Origin: Victivallales bacterium
GTDB lineage: Bacteria; Verrucomicrobiota; Lentisphaeria; Oligosphaerales; Lenti-02
NCBI GenBank assembly: GCA_003245525.1
Contig: QKCY01000569.1
Span: 1-33,837 of the forward strand
Length of the DNA: 33,837 nt
Direction: 5' to 3'
The notes beneath the pieces were generated by a model. The model saw only the letters and a list, made by a program, of their open reading frames with translations, was not told where the DNA came from and made no database searches. The translations under genes and the position numbers were made by a program. Below, one piece after another: positions 9,901 to 18,094 of this stretch (the stretch's first letter is position 1; each line of letters starts with the position of its first letter).

Positions 9901-10372
9901 CGATGGCAAGTGGACGGTGGTGGGCGGGCAGTACTACGCCTTCCATACCACCCCGGCCCTGGCCGTCCCCGCCGAGTTCGCACCCGACTTCGTGACCAAC
10001 GGCACGGCCCGGAAGTGGGACGGCAAGACCAACATGTGGGCCAGCGATCCCCGCCAAGCCATGCCGCAGTGGCTGGAACTGGACTTCGGCCAGCCCCAGA
10101 CCTTCACCTCGGTCTACCTCACCTTCGATACCAACATGGCCCCCCGTCTCCCCACCGAGGCCTGCCCCCCCGAGGCCGTGCGCGACTACCAAGTCCAGGT
10201 CGAGCGCCCCGATGGCAGTTGGCGTACGGTGGCCGAGGAGAAGGGCAATTTCCTGCGCCATCGCATCCAGCGCTTCCCGGCGGTGACCGCCCAGAAAGTC
10301 CGGGTGAAGGTCCTGGCCACGAACGGGGCCAGCGAAGCCCGCATCTTCGAGGTGCGCGTGTATAACGAGTAA
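6935..10372 (+). CDS. Secreted LamG / FAD-dependent oxidoreductase, 1145 aa
   Basis: An N-terminal signal peptide (charged start, then LVFLACVVSALAIAQPA) predicts export. Domains: a LamG/concanavalin-like jelly roll (about 25-225, ending LDEIQIYARARSAQEI); a sugar-binding-like beta domain (about 260-390); an FAD_oxidored-type Rossmann enzyme from about 425, with VVGGGPTGCPAAIAA for the dinucleotide and LGGNASDECG after it; the family's closing motif GRCASVTHIALGTVRVES (about 779-800); and a C-terminal F5/8-type discoidin-like module (about 1015-1145). FAD_oxidored proteins of this type sit in polysaccharide-use loci of Planctomycetota and Bacteroidota, and some are loosely labelled xanthan-lyase-related; their reaction is not established. 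The in-frame TTG at 6896 is rejected because the ATG at 6935 has AGGA at the right distance and begins the signal peptide. The next gene, 70 bases on, is also secreted and has its own promoter-like boxes, so the two probably act on the same glycan. Confidence 0.85.
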   Translation: MTRHLVFLACVVSALAIAQPALDAPVAAWSFEKLEGNMVPDDSGNGNGLQLRQGMIVKGVRGKGLGMADDDGNVFLPTPSGLHLRDAMTAEVWFSPAVAVPEGFAALLRSDGSFALRFADGGQLGFLVWNGEQVVSLSSPKTLWETGTWHHAAATYDGLAMRLYIDGKEVPGSPLDVPGMRLGTGGAMGIGSVHSQYRFSGSLDEIQIYARARSAQEIGADYQRGMQALKTEANVVVKPERIGEAKKVFRKPLRPVTMVQDGFLWIDAEDFADYGGWTFDTQFVHLMGSGYLLAGGVGTPVEDATTEFNLAKAGTYRVWVRARNWVKEYSPGTFQLLVNGTPLAETFGDADTAEWTWENGGQVQLAAGPVKLAIHDLTGYYGRCDALVLTTDETYVPPTGREGVCAERARLTGLTLDPRDGGDFDVIVVGGGPTGCPAAIAAARMGAKTALIQNRPVLGGNASDECGVPLNGAASHHPEARETGIAEEAARYRAHFGYQRYSGPFQMLCDAEPNLSVFLNKHVYDVEMADDKTIRAVKAVDTLTGAITVYRGTFMIDTTGDGWVGYFAKAEYRLGRESRDEFNESLAPEQADNLTMSGCVMGNALGFRATNVGHDVPFVRPPWAREITLIDSPGRKVRRVNGGEWWMEHPNDIDDLFHAEEARDELIKIAFSYFDFVKNKSSMKEQARTYELSHIPYVDAKRESRRLVGDYILNQNDCEKGDIFPDSISYAGWPMDVHHPEGIFSGEKGSFWCNGRVPIHSIPFRCIYSKNIDNLLFAGRCASVTHIALGTVRVESTLATLGQAAGTAAAMCIQRHTTPRGIYQNYIHDLQQTLLKNDQTIPGFVNEDPNDLARKAKVTASSTASVVEFRKLDVKAGEKHELAMARGMFFPWPAGRLETIHVLVSSTLDEARTLKLHLRSSAAAGDLSATEDVATAEETIPAHGTKWLDFAVGCDLPGPFAWFWLEKSEGISVALMSSAPPESRRFYGGDGKWTVVGGQYYAFHTTPALAVPAEFAPDFVTNGTARKWDGKTNMWASDPRQAMPQWLELDFGQPQTFTSVYLTFDTNMAPRLPTEACPPEAVRDYQVQVERPDGSWRTVAEEKGNFLRHRIQRFPAVTAQKVRVKVLATNGASEARIFEVRVYNE

Positions 10373-10384
10373 AGCGTTAGCACG

Positions 10385-10412
10385 CTTGCCTTCCTCGGCG
10401 ACGGGCTATGTT
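10385..10412 (+). promoter_or_regulatory. Probable promoter of the glycosidase-like gene
   Basis: CTTGCC (10385-10390), a 16-base spacer and TATGTT (10407-10412) lie between the FAD oxidoreductase stop and the next start. The spacing equals that of the promoter at 6862. An AGGAG (10431-10435) sits seven bases before the ATG at 10443. The -35 box is imperfect, so read-through from the upstream gene may also contribute. Confidence 0.4.
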
Positions 10413-10442
10413 GTCTCCGTCGGTCAACCGAGGAGACCTATC

Positions 10443-13400
10443 ATGCGTTGGTGTCTTGTCGTTCTGTCACTCGCCATGGCCTGCGTCTGGGCGGCGGAGG
10501 CCGTGGGTGTGCGTCCCTACGAACTGGACTGGGCGGGTCGCGCCAAGGACGATCATCCCCCGCTCGTCGACTTCGAGAACCTTGCTGGTTGGCAGGTGGA
10601 GACGAAGGATGCCGTCGCCACCTTTGCGGCCTCCCGTGAGCAGCAGATCTGGGACCAGTACGTGGGCAAGCTGGTGTACCGGGCGGACGGCAACGTGCCC
10701 GAGGTCACCATCCGCCCTCCCGCGCCTTTGCCCGTTCCCGGCACCTTCGACGCGGTCTCCTGCTGGATCTTCGGCAACAACTTCCTGGGCCGGGACAAGA
10801 ACACCCCTTCCGTCACCATCCGCGCCCTGTTTGCGGACGGCACCGGCGCTCCCTTCGAGGTGCAGCTTGCCTACATGAACTGGCAGGAGTGGTTCCTCTG
10901 CCATCACCGGCTGAGTCCCGAACAGATCGCCCAGGTGGCCAAGGGCGGCACCACCTTCCTGGGATTCCGGGTCACCGGCGGGCGGAACCAGGATGACCGC
11001 ACGATCTGCTTCGACAACCTGGCAGTCTTCACCGAGGAGTTCGCCTCCTTGACCTTCAAACCCCGCGCCAAGCGCGGCGTGCAGGTCTTTCCGGGACGTG
11101 ACCTGGGGCTGAATACGGGCGAGGGGACCTTGCCTTTCCCCAATCGGCAGGAGACCATCGTTCCCGAGCCTTCCTCGCCCTCCACCCAGACCACCCGGCG
11201 CGGGGACGGGAGTTTCATCCTGAGCAGCAAACTGGCCGAGAGCGGTGGGTTGACCGTGGAGATTCCCATCGATACCTGCCAATGGGACGGCATCCGCTTG
11301 CGCTGGGAAGGCCGGGGCGACTGGCTGCGCCCTGCGGTCGGCGGCGGTGTCTTTGTGGTGGGGGCGGACGGCAAGCCGGTTGCTCCCGATGCCGTGACTC
11401 TCATTGACGCCAAGCTAGAGGGCGAAAAGGCAGTCGCCTCCTGGCAGATCAAGGCCGGAGAGAAAGAGGCGGTCGTGCAGACGACCTATTGGCTGTTGGG
11501 CCAGAGTCTGGTGGCCGACCTCAGCGTGACCAACGGCGTGGTAGCCGAGATCCGCTTTGGCCAGGTGGAAGGTGCAACCAGCCCCCGCTTGGTCACCGTG
11601 CCCTACTACACCTACGGCAAGGCCGTGCGCCCGGCGGTGCTGGTCATGGGAACTCCCGACCAGCCCCTGTTCCTGGCCCAGCACGTGGACTGGACTCTCT
11701 CCAATGCCAGCGAACCCTTTGCGGTGAACCGGATCGAGGCGGCAGGGGTGGCCTGCAACGGCGGGACGATCTATACGCCCAAGACCAACGGGGTCCGCAA
11801 TCCCTGCTACGAGCGGTTCGTGTTCTCCCTCTCGCCGCGTTTCGCGGATGTGCTGCCGCAGATTCCGAATCCCGTCTCCCCCTGGAAACAGGTTACCGGC
11901 AAGGGCGTTTGGCGGGCGCACGGGGCCAGCAACCGCGAACGCGATGCCGCCTATTGGCGCAAGGTCCATCGCTATGGCATGACGGATGTGATCGTCACCG
12001 ACCACGAGACCGGCTGGCGCGATTCCCACGAGAGCTTCACCTTCCGCACCAAGACCGCGCCCAAGAAGGGCGGCGACCAGGGCCAGTACGACTACGCCCG
12101 GATCATGCAGGACGAGCTGGGTTTCACCTATGGTCCCTACAACAACTACACGGACTTCGCCCCCGTGAACGAGTACTGGAGCTTCGACCTCATCAGTCGG
12201 CGGCCCGACAATCAGCTCCAGACGGCCTGGGCGCGGTGCTATGCGCCGAAACCCTTGCGGGCGGTGGAGTACTGCGAGAAGCTCGCCCCGATCATCGAGA
12301 GCAAGTTCCACTTCTCCACGGCCTATTGCGATGTCCACACGGCGGTGACGCCCTGGAGCCGCACCGACTACGACTACCGGGTGCCCGGGGCCGCCACCTT
12401 CGCCGCCACCTTCTACTCCTACGGGGAGATCATGCTGCTCCAGAAGCAGGCCTGGGGCGGACCGGTCTACTCGGAAGGCAACAACCACTTCCCCTACTGC
12501 GGGCTTACCGACGGCAACTACGCGCAGGACCAGAACTACCGCATTCCCACCAACCCCTGGCTAGTGGATTTCGACCTGCGGCGCATGCACGATCTCTGCT
12601 GCAACTTCGGCATGGGCAACCTGGAGATGTTCTTCGGTCGCAAGGCCAGCCTGGGGAATACACCGCGCGAGATGGATGCCTCCATCGACCGTTTCCTGGC
12701 GGCGACGGTCGCCTTCGGCCACCCCGGCTTTCTGATCTTCTCCGGGGGCTACGGCAACACGCTTCGCAGCTACTACCTCATCCAGCAGCTTCACGAACGC
12801 TATACCATGGCCCCGGCGACCAGCATCCAGTATCTGGACGCCAGTGGCGCTTGGCAGGACACTTCGGCGGCCGTGGCCTCCAGGTCCTTCGCCCGCAACC
12901 AGATCGCCACCCGCTACGGCAATGGCGTGGTGACGGTGGTGAACGGCAACGAGTCCGAGCGCCTGCGGTCCACTGTCTTTGGCCGGAGGGTGAGTCTGCC
13001 CCCCAATGGCTACATGGGCTGGAGCGAGGATGGCACGGTGGCGGTGTTCAGTGGTGATCGCGACGGGCACCGGGCCGATCTGGCGGTGACGCCGAAGTAT
13101 CTCTACGTGGATGGCCGTGGTGCCTTCACCCGTTTCCCCGAGGCGGCTTCGGATGGGGTCGGCATCTGCCGCATCCTACCGGACAACCGCTATGAGGTCA
13201 TCCCCTACCAGAACAGCGATTGCGGCTTTGCCATCGCCGCGAGCGAAGCGGTGGCCCTGGACGAGGCGGGGCAACCGCTGGGTCCGGCCACGCTCCGTCG
13301 GTCGCGGGGACTCACCTACGTGGTGCCGGTCAAGGGGGCGTTCAGCTATCGCCTCACCAAGGCGAGCGCCGATGTCGGCGCTGGCCTGGTCTGCGACCGG

Positions 13401-14780
13401 GACCGGGTGATTCCCGGCGAGACGGTGACCGTGCGTGATGGCGATGCCAGTTTCCCGCTCCGTATCGCGGAGACGGCGAAGCCCGGCGAGCGCATCTGGC
13501 GGCAGCTCAACGGCAAATGGATCGACTTCACCGTCGTTCCTCTGTGCGAGATCACCCCGAGCCTGGACGAGACGGTACTTTCCTTGGCGATCCGTGCGAA
13601 TGTCCAACAGCCCACCCCTGCCGTGGTGACGGTGCGGGGGGTGCGCAACGAGGTCACGCTCCAGCCCGAGCAGCCGACCGTGGTGACGTTGGATCTGGGG
13701 GTGCCGACGCAGGAACAGGCCGAGGATTGCCCCATCGAGGTGGTGGCGGGCGAGTTGTGCCACCTGGAAACGCGCACGCTGACGGCGGAGGAACGGTTCC
13801 GCCAGGTCGGGCCCTTGCCCGCTACCTGGACCACGGGCATGTGCCTGCGGGGCGAGGCCGAACGCCCCATCGAGGACGGTTTCGGAGCCGGGGTCTACAC
13901 CACCGAACGCTCCTGTGGCGGCATCTCGCGCAGCGGTCTGTTCATGCATCCTCCCTACAAACTCGGCACCGGCTACAGCTTTGCGGTGTTCGGTCCGCTG
14001 GCTCTCCCCAAGCATCCCTGCGCCGTCCGGGCCAATGTGGGCAAGGGCGACGGCAGTTTCCTGGGTGACGGCATCCGTTTCCGCATTGCGGTTCTCGATG
14101 CGGCAGGCAAGGAAACCTACGTGGGCGAACAGACGGTCTTGCAGCACGAATGGCTGCCCATCGAGGGCGACCTGACCCCGTGGGCGGGCCAGGAGATCCG
14201 GCTGAAGCTGGTCAGCGACGTAGGTCCCGGCGACGATTCCTCCGGCGACTGGTCCATGTGGTCGGAGATGCGCCTGGAAGGCAAGGAGCAGGAAGTGCTT
14301 TGGCATCTGCTCGACGGGGTCGGTCAGCACTACGCCCCGCCGCCGTTCCCGCTGCCTGGCGTCACGGTAGAGCAACTGCGGACAGCGAAACAGGGCTGGC
14401 TGCACTATGAAGGGCAAGGTCTCGAAGGGGGTGGACGTTACCGGACCGGGGCCATCCTCAACGATCTGTCCCTTGGCGATATGGCCCATGCAGGCGGTCG
14501 GGAGACGGAGAACATCTGGAGCGACGTGGTGGCAGTTCCCCTGACCCCGGAAGCCATCGCCAGCCTGCGGCTGCGCAACGTGTTCCGGCTCTCCAATCCG
14601 AGCGAGGACTGCTTCAAGGTGCGCAATTTCTGGCTGGAACTGGAACTGGCCGACGGCCGGAAGGTATCGACTCAGGTTTCGGCCGATGCCTATACCCAAC
14701 CCGGCAGTTGGGCCTATGCCGAGGGCATCGGCGTACCGCAGGGGCGGGAGATCACCATCACCCTCTGGTTCCGCCCGTAG
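10443..14780 (+). CDS. Large secreted glycoside-hydrolase-like protein, family unassigned, 1445 aa
   Basis: A signal peptide (MRWCLVVLSLAMACVWAAEA) opens the protein. A beta-rich N-terminal part (about 25-480) includes a galactose-binding-like module and a mutarotase-like supersandwich. It is followed by a probable TIM barrel (about 485-800). Two acidic residues in barrel-end contexts stand out: D630 in AYCDVHTAV and E678 in VYSEGNNHF. This resembles GH101/GH129-type retaining enzymes, in which an Asp nucleophile precedes a Glu acid/base, but I cannot assign the family by eye. The region after the barrel is all-beta and ends in two sugar-binding-like modules, the second around GDWSMWSEMRLEGKEQ. 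The start is chosen at the ATG with AGGAG seven bases upstream; the earlier in-frame codon at 10386 would bury the signal peptide. The neighbour upstream is the LamG-FAD oxidoreductase. The substrate is unknown; a glycan is inferred from architecture and context. Confidence 0.75.
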   Translation: MRWCLVVLSLAMACVWAAEAVGVRPYELDWAGRAKDDHPPLVDFENLAGWQVETKDAVATFAASREQQIWDQYVGKLVYRADGNVPEVTIRPPAPLPVPGTFDAVSCWIFGNNFLGRDKNTPSVTIRALFADGTGAPFEVQLAYMNWQEWFLCHHRLSPEQIAQVAKGGTTFLGFRVTGGRNQDDRTICFDNLAVFTEEFASLTFKPRAKRGVQVFPGRDLGLNTGEGTLPFPNRQETIVPEPSSPSTQTTRRGDGSFILSSKLAESGGLTVEIPIDTCQWDGIRLRWEGRGDWLRPAVGGGVFVVGADGKPVAPDAVTLIDAKLEGEKAVASWQIKAGEKEAVVQTTYWLLGQSLVADLSVTNGVVAEIRFGQVEGATSPRLVTVPYYTYGKAVRPAVLVMGTPDQPLFLAQHVDWTLSNASEPFAVNRIEAAGVACNGGTIYTPKTNGVRNPCYERFVFSLSPRFADVLPQIPNPVSPWKQVTGKGVWRAHGASNRERDAAYWRKVHRYGMTDVIVTDHETGWRDSHESFTFRTKTAPKKGGDQGQYDYARIMQDELGFTYGPYNNYTDFAPVNEYWSFDLISRRPDNQLQTAWARCYAPKPLRAVEYCEKLAPIIESKFHFSTAYCDVHTAVTPWSRTDYDYRVPGAATFAATFYSYGEIMLLQKQAWGGPVYSEGNNHFPYCGLTDGNYAQDQNYRIPTNPWLVDFDLRRMHDLCCNFGMGNLEMFFGRKASLGNTPREMDASIDRFLAATVAFGHPGFLIFSGGYGNTLRSYYLIQQLHERYTMAPATSIQYLDASGAWQDTSAAVASRSFARNQIATRYGNGVVTVVNGNESERLRSTVFGRRVSLPPNGYMGWSEDGTVAVFSGDRDGHRADLAVTPKYLYVDGRGAFTRFPEAASDGVGICRILPDNRYEVIPYQNSDCGFAIAASEAVALDEAGQPLGPATLRRSRGLTYVVPVKGAFSYRLTKASADVGAGLVCDRDRVIPGETVTVRDGDASFPLRIAETAKPGERIWRQLNGKWIDFTVVPLCEITPSLDETVLSLAIRANVQQPTPAVVTVRGVRNEVTLQPEQPTVVTLDLGVPTQEQAEDCPIEVVAGELCHLETRTLTAEERFRQVGPLPATWTTGMCLRGEAERPIEDGFGAGVYTTERSCGGISRSGLFMHPPYKLGTGYSFAVFGPLALPKHPCAVRANVGKGDGSFLGDGIRFRIAVLDAAGKETYVGEQTVLQHEWLPIEGDLTPWAGQEIRLKLVSDVGPGDDSSGDWSMWSEMRLEGKEQEVLWHLLDGVGQHYAPPPFPLPGVTVEQLRTAKQGWLHYEGQGLEGGGRYRTGAILNDLSLGDMAHAGGRETENIWSDVVAVPLTPEAIASLRLRNVFRLSNPSEDCFKVRNFWLELELADGRKVSTQVSADAYTQPGSWAYAEGIGVPQGREITITLWFRP

Positions 14781-14788
14781 CCGAAGCG

Positions 14789-14805
14789 GCAGGCGGGACG
14801 CCTGC
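14789..14805. repeat. Short GCAGGCG/CGCCTGC palindrome
   Basis: GCAGGCG and CGCCTGC form a seven-base stem around GGA just after the glycosidase-like gene. Near-identical sequences are scattered through Verrucomicrobiota and Planctomycetota genomes (from memory, not searched). Related GCAGGC palindromes lie at 18367, 18420 and 27194. Confidence 0.6.
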
Positions 14806-14824
14806 GCTACTCTCCAAAACGAAG

Positions 14825-14857
14825 ACGGCCCCGCCGGGAGTTCCGACGGGGCCGTTT
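14825..14857. terminator. Intrinsic terminator between convergent genes
   Basis: ACGGCCCCG (14825-14833) pairs with CGGGGCCGT (14847-14855), and an inner CGG/CCG pairs after one mismatch. TTT follows on the plus strand. It lies in the 91-base gap between the glycosidase-like gene and the convergent QueG-like gene. The T-run is short, but the stem is strong and could stop transcription from both sides. Confidence 0.7.
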
Positions 14858-14871
14858 GGTTCACCTACCTG

Positions 14872-17169
14872 CTATGCCTGGGAACGGGCATAGGGACAGG
14901 CCATCATGCACATCTCCGCCGTGCAGGGGCGGATGCGGAGGATGGTGTCCTGCTTGCTCATGCCTTCGGTCAGGGCCTCGGCCGTGACCTCGGCGGGAAT
15001 GGGAGCGTCGGACTTGGAGCCGGTCAGCACCACGCCCTCCGCCGGGACCAGGCCGTAGCGCAGAGCCCAGTCGCAACGGGTCTGCTGGATGGGATTGAAG
15101 ACCAGGTTCTTGCCCCCGAAGCGGAAGCTGGCGCTCTTCTTGAAGGCGTTGACGGTGCAGCCCTTCACGCAGCGGTCGCAACCGTCGCAGTCGGCGCGCA
15201 GGCCCTCCAGATCGGCCAGCTCGTCCTCTTCCAGGGCGGCGTCCACCACGATGGCCAGGAAGCGCACGTTGGGGCCGAACTCGTCGGTGTTGACGAATCC
15301 GCCCTTGGTGAGGGTGCCCAGACCGGCGGCCACGGCGGCGAAGCGGTTGCAGAACAGGTTCGGCTGCGGGCCGCGGGGGTTGGCGACCCAGGAGCCGGTG
15401 CCGCAGAGGTCGTAGGTGGCCGTGGTCTTCCAGCCCCAGCCCTGGAGGATCTTCGAGAAGCGCAGGGCGATCTCGTTGAGTTCGCGATGGCTCTGGTGCT
15501 GGGCGAAGGAATAGGGCCCAATGGCCTCCGCCGGTCCCCGGCCCATGGCCTCCACGCTCTGCTGCGGGATGCGGTAGCCGAGGACGATGACGGACTTCGC
15601 ACCGGTCAGATGGTCCTCGGGCGTGTAGACGGCGCGCTTGGTCTCGGTCACCTCGGCGGCGGAGGTGAGCCACTGCTTCCCGGTCTCGCGGGCGTTGAGG
15701 ATGGTCTCGCCATCGAAGAGCGGGCGGATGGATTCGGCCAGCTTGGCCAGACGCTTGGCGGAAGTGATGCCCACGAGGTCCGCGCCAAGCTCGTCGGCGA
15801 GGACGTGGACGGCGGCGGTCACATCGACCTCGGCCTGGAGCGGAGCATAGCTGACCGCGTGCTCTTCGCTGGCAAGCTCTGCGCTGGTGAGCAGGAAGGC
15901 CATGTATCCCTGCCAGTCGGTCCCGAGCTGCGCGGTGGAGAACTCGCGGATCTGGGTCAGGGTCGCCTTGCCCGGATCGTCGGAGAGTCCGGCGAAGATG
16001 TAGGGCGTGGCGCTATAGCCGAGCTTCTCCAGCATGTGGGAGGCGTAGAAAGCCCGCTTCTGGGCATCGTACATCCCCGCGAAGCCCCAGTTCACCTGGC
16101 GGTCGCCGGTGGTCTTCGGGGAGGAGACCGGGGCGCGGCTGGCGACGAGGACGAAGCTCTGGGCATCCGGCAGGAGGGTCGCGATGTCGATCCCGGCGGC
16201 AGCGAGGTCGGCCTTGGAGCGGACGATCACATCGTCCACGCCGTCGGCCAGCATTTCGGCCACCATCTGCATCTGGACCCGGCGCTCGGGTTGCGGCGCG
16301 GTGGCGACCACATCCTTCTTGCGGATGGGGGCGGAGGAGTAGTCCTTGTTCCAGGACCGCTTCGCCTTGGGCAGGCAGTACTTGAGGCAGGGGCCCATGG
16401 TGCCGCCGCGCAGACCGATCTTGGCCACGGTGTCGAGGATGGACTTCTCGTCCACCACGTCGGGAATGTCGGCGTCGATGCTCAGGCCGAAATGCTCGGC
16501 CCAGGAACAGCGCCAGAGGTTCTTGTCGCAACGGGTGTACTTGTTGCCCTCGATCTCAAGCGCGACCTCGCCGCGGACTTCCTTGGTGAAGGCCATGGTG
16601 GGACAATGGGTGACGCACATGTTGCAGCGGTCGCAGAGGGTGTTGCCCGGCAGCAGGGGGGTGGGGACGAGGGGGGCGTCGGTGATGATGGAGACGAAGC
16701 GGTTGCGGGCACCGTACTCGGGGGTCATGGAGAGTCCGCTCCAACCGAGTTCGGAGAGACCGGCGGCGACGCCGGCGTAGATATGGGACATGTCGGGGGC
16801 GAAGGTGGCGTCGAGTTCCTTGTACTCGCGATAGCGCCAGATGTTGCTGGCGGTGATGGGCACCGCGCGCCAGCCATGATCCTCCAACCACTTGGCCATG
16901 CGGTACGACATGACGTCGAGGTGGTTGTTCATGAGGAGCTGGTAGACGTAGGTCCCCTGCTGGTGGGCGTTGTATTCGCCACCGATCTCCACCATGCCGT
17001 CGGTATGATGGATGGCGCAGACGAGGACGCTCTTGGCCTCGGGCATGATGCCGGCCGGGCTCATCAGGGGCGGGCAGTTCTCCCACCGCTCGATATTGCC
17101 GACGCCGACGAGGTGGGCGCCCATTTCATAGGCGGCGGTCTTGGCTTTCGCGGTCAACAGGGAATCCAT
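14872..17169 (-). CDS. Triplicated QueG-like iron-sulfur protein, 765 aa
   Basis: Resembles epoxyqueuosine reductase (QueG) and related corrinoid/[4Fe-4S] proteins, but is about twice their length. Repeat 1 (about 1-275) has C179, C182, C185, C189 (CDRCNMCVTHCP) plus C214, C221, C261 and C265. Repeat 3 (about 450-765) has C661, C664, C667, C671 (CDGCDRCVKGCT) plus C699, C749, C754 and C758. Between them (about 290-445) is a third, shorter copy recognisable by matched segments: AKSVLVCAIHH, AQSFVLVASRA and AKSVIVLGYRI, each followed by a KWLEDHGW / HMLEKLGY / KILQGWGW helix. The middle copy has no cysteine, so it cannot hold a cluster. There is no signal peptide or membrane segment. The ATG follows TAGGAG. 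The gene lies 42 bases after the IclR gene, so it is likely the regulated target. Electron transfer to, or reactivation of, a corrinoid enzyme is possible. A genuine tRNA-modifying QueG is unlikely given the architecture. The substrate is unknown. Confidence 0.7.
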   Translation of the reverse strand: MDSLLTAKAKTAAYEMGAHLVGVGNIERWENCPPLMSPAGIMPEAKSVLVCAIHHTDGMVEIGGEYNAHQQGTYVYQLLMNNHLDVMSYRMAKWLEDHGWRAVPITASNIWRYREYKELDATFAPDMSHIYAGVAAGLSELGWSGLSMTPEYGARNRFVSIITDAPLVPTPLLPGNTLCDRCNMCVTHCPTMAFTKEVRGEVALEIEGNKYTRCDKNLWRCSWAEHFGLSIDADIPDVVDEKSILDTVAKIGLRGGTMGPCLKYCLPKAKRSWNKDYSSAPIRKKDVVATAPQPERRVQMQMVAEMLADGVDDVIVRSKADLAAAGIDIATLLPDAQSFVLVASRAPVSSPKTTGDRQVNWGFAGMYDAQKRAFYASHMLEKLGYSATPYIFAGLSDDPGKATLTQIREFSTAQLGTDWQGYMAFLLTSAELASEEHAVSYAPLQAEVDVTAAVHVLADELGADLVGITSAKRLAKLAESIRPLFDGETILNARETGKQWLTSAAEVTETKRAVYTPEDHLTGAKSVIVLGYRIPQQSVEAMGRGPAEAIGPYSFAQHQSHRELNEIALRFSKILQGWGWKTTATYDLCGTGSWVANPRGPQPNLFCNRFAAVAAGLGTLTKGGFVNTDEFGPNVRFLAIVVDAALEEDELADLEGLRADCDGCDRCVKGCTVNAFKKSASFRFGGKNLVFNPIQQTRCDWALRYGLVPAEGVVLTGSKSDAPIPAEVTAEALTEGMSKQDTILRIRPCTAEMCMMACPYARSQA

Positions 17170-17211
17170 GGCATGGGTCTCCTACGCTGGTCTACGTTCC
17201 TGCACAGCATG

Positions 17212-17982
17212 TCATTCCTGCCAGAGGCGGGCGAGCCGGTCGGCGGTGCGCCGCATGGCCTTGAGAAACTCGGGACGGAAACTCTCCTGCCAGCGGAATT
17301 CGGGCAGGTGGATACCAAGCGCGCCCAATAGGACGCCGCCGTCGCAGATGGGGAGGGCCATGCTGGCGGCGGTGCGTTCGTGGGCTTCGGCAAATCCCTC
17401 GCGGCGGATAGAGGCGAGGGCGGCGGCGAGGGTCGCGGCATCGGCGATGTCGGCCCAGTCGGCACCGGGCAGGCCTTCGTTGGCCAGCAGTTCCGCGCGT
17501 TCTTCGTCCGGGGCGAAGGCCGCCAACACCCGGCCGGTAACCGTGCGCCACATGGGCGTATGCTCGCCGTCGAGGCGGTCCGCATTGATCTGGACGGTGT
17601 GCTGACCGTTGGCCCGCGCCAGAACTCGGCGGGCCCCGTCCGCAATAGTGGTAAGGACCACGCTCTCGTTGAATTGCAGCGCCAGTTCCACCAGCGGCTG
17701 CAGAAGGCGCTGGGGCAGGGGACGGGAAGCGCTCTGGCTGCGCAGGAGCTGACCCACCTTGGGGCCCAGACGGTAGCGTCCATCGCCGTCGTTCTGGGCG
17801 AAGCCGGCAAGAGCGAGGGTCTTGAGCAGGTTGTGGGCGGAAGTACGCTTGAAGCCCATCCGGGTGGCAATCTCAGCCAAGGCCAAGCCCTGCTCGCCCG
17901 GGGCATGGGAGAGGAGTTCCAGTACCTCAAGCCCCTTGCGCAGCGCCTCTACCGGCGACCGTTCGCTCGCTTTTCGTTCCAT
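17212..17982 (-). CDS. IclR-family transcriptional regulator, 256 aa
   Basis: Standard IclR length. The N-terminal winged helix-turn-helix (about 12-75) contains ALRKGLEVLELLSHAP, then LALAEIATRMGFKRTSAHNL for the recognition helix region, and RYRLGPKVGQL closing the wing. The effector-binding domain (about 85-256) has the family pattern (TVTGRVLAAFAPDEERAELL, IRREGFAEAHERTAASMALP) and should bind a small molecule that cannot be named from sequence. It is the first gene of a probable two-gene operon with the QueG-like iron-sulfur protein. An inverted repeat just upstream, inside its own promoter, suggests autoregulation. The ATG lacks a strong ribosome-binding site; AAAGG lies somewhat far upstream. 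Confidence 0.92.
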   Translation of the reverse strand: MERKASERSPVEALRKGLEVLELLSHAPGEQGLALAEIATRMGFKRTSAHNLLKTLALAGFAQNDGDGRYRLGPKVGQLLRSQSASRPLPQRLLQPLVELALQFNESVVLTTIADGARRVLARANGQHTVQINADRLDGEHTPMWRTVTGRVLAAFAPDEERAELLANEGLPGADWADIADAATLAAALASIRREGFAEAHERTAASMALPICDGGVLLGALGIHLPEFRWQESFRPEFLKAMRRTADRLARLWQE

Positions 17983-17993
17983 ATTATGGAAAG

Positions 17994-18040
17994 CCTTTCT
18001 CTGATGCGGGATACTTTGGCAGAGAAAAGGAACGTGTCAA
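17994..18040 (-). promoter_or_regulatory. IclR promoter with inverted-repeat operator candidate
   Basis: On the minus strand, TTGACA (18035-18040) is followed after 18 bases by AAGTAT (18011-18016), a weak -10. An inverted repeat, CCTTTCTCTG (17994-18003) against CAGAGAAAAGG (18020-18030, one extra A), brackets the -10 region. IclR proteins often bind imperfect palindromes at this position, which suggests autorepression. Only the boxes and the repeat are directly visible. Confidence 0.45.
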
Positions 18041-18094
18041 GCGCCATCGACCCAAATACGGGAAGGCCACAAGAATCCCCGAATGGCTCAGACC

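Noticed and set aside
6932-10261. A 1109-codon open frame on the minus strand
   Set aside because: Antisense shadow of the LamG-FAD oxidoreductase gene, with no domain or signal.
14872-17169. Genuine epoxyqueuosine reductase (QueG)
   Set aside because: Twice the length, three repeats and an IclR partner; similarity is at the level of fold and cluster motifs only.
14686-17331. An 881-codon open frame on the plus strand
   Set aside because: Antisense to the QueG-like gene; its sequence is a mirror of that coding region and has no family features.
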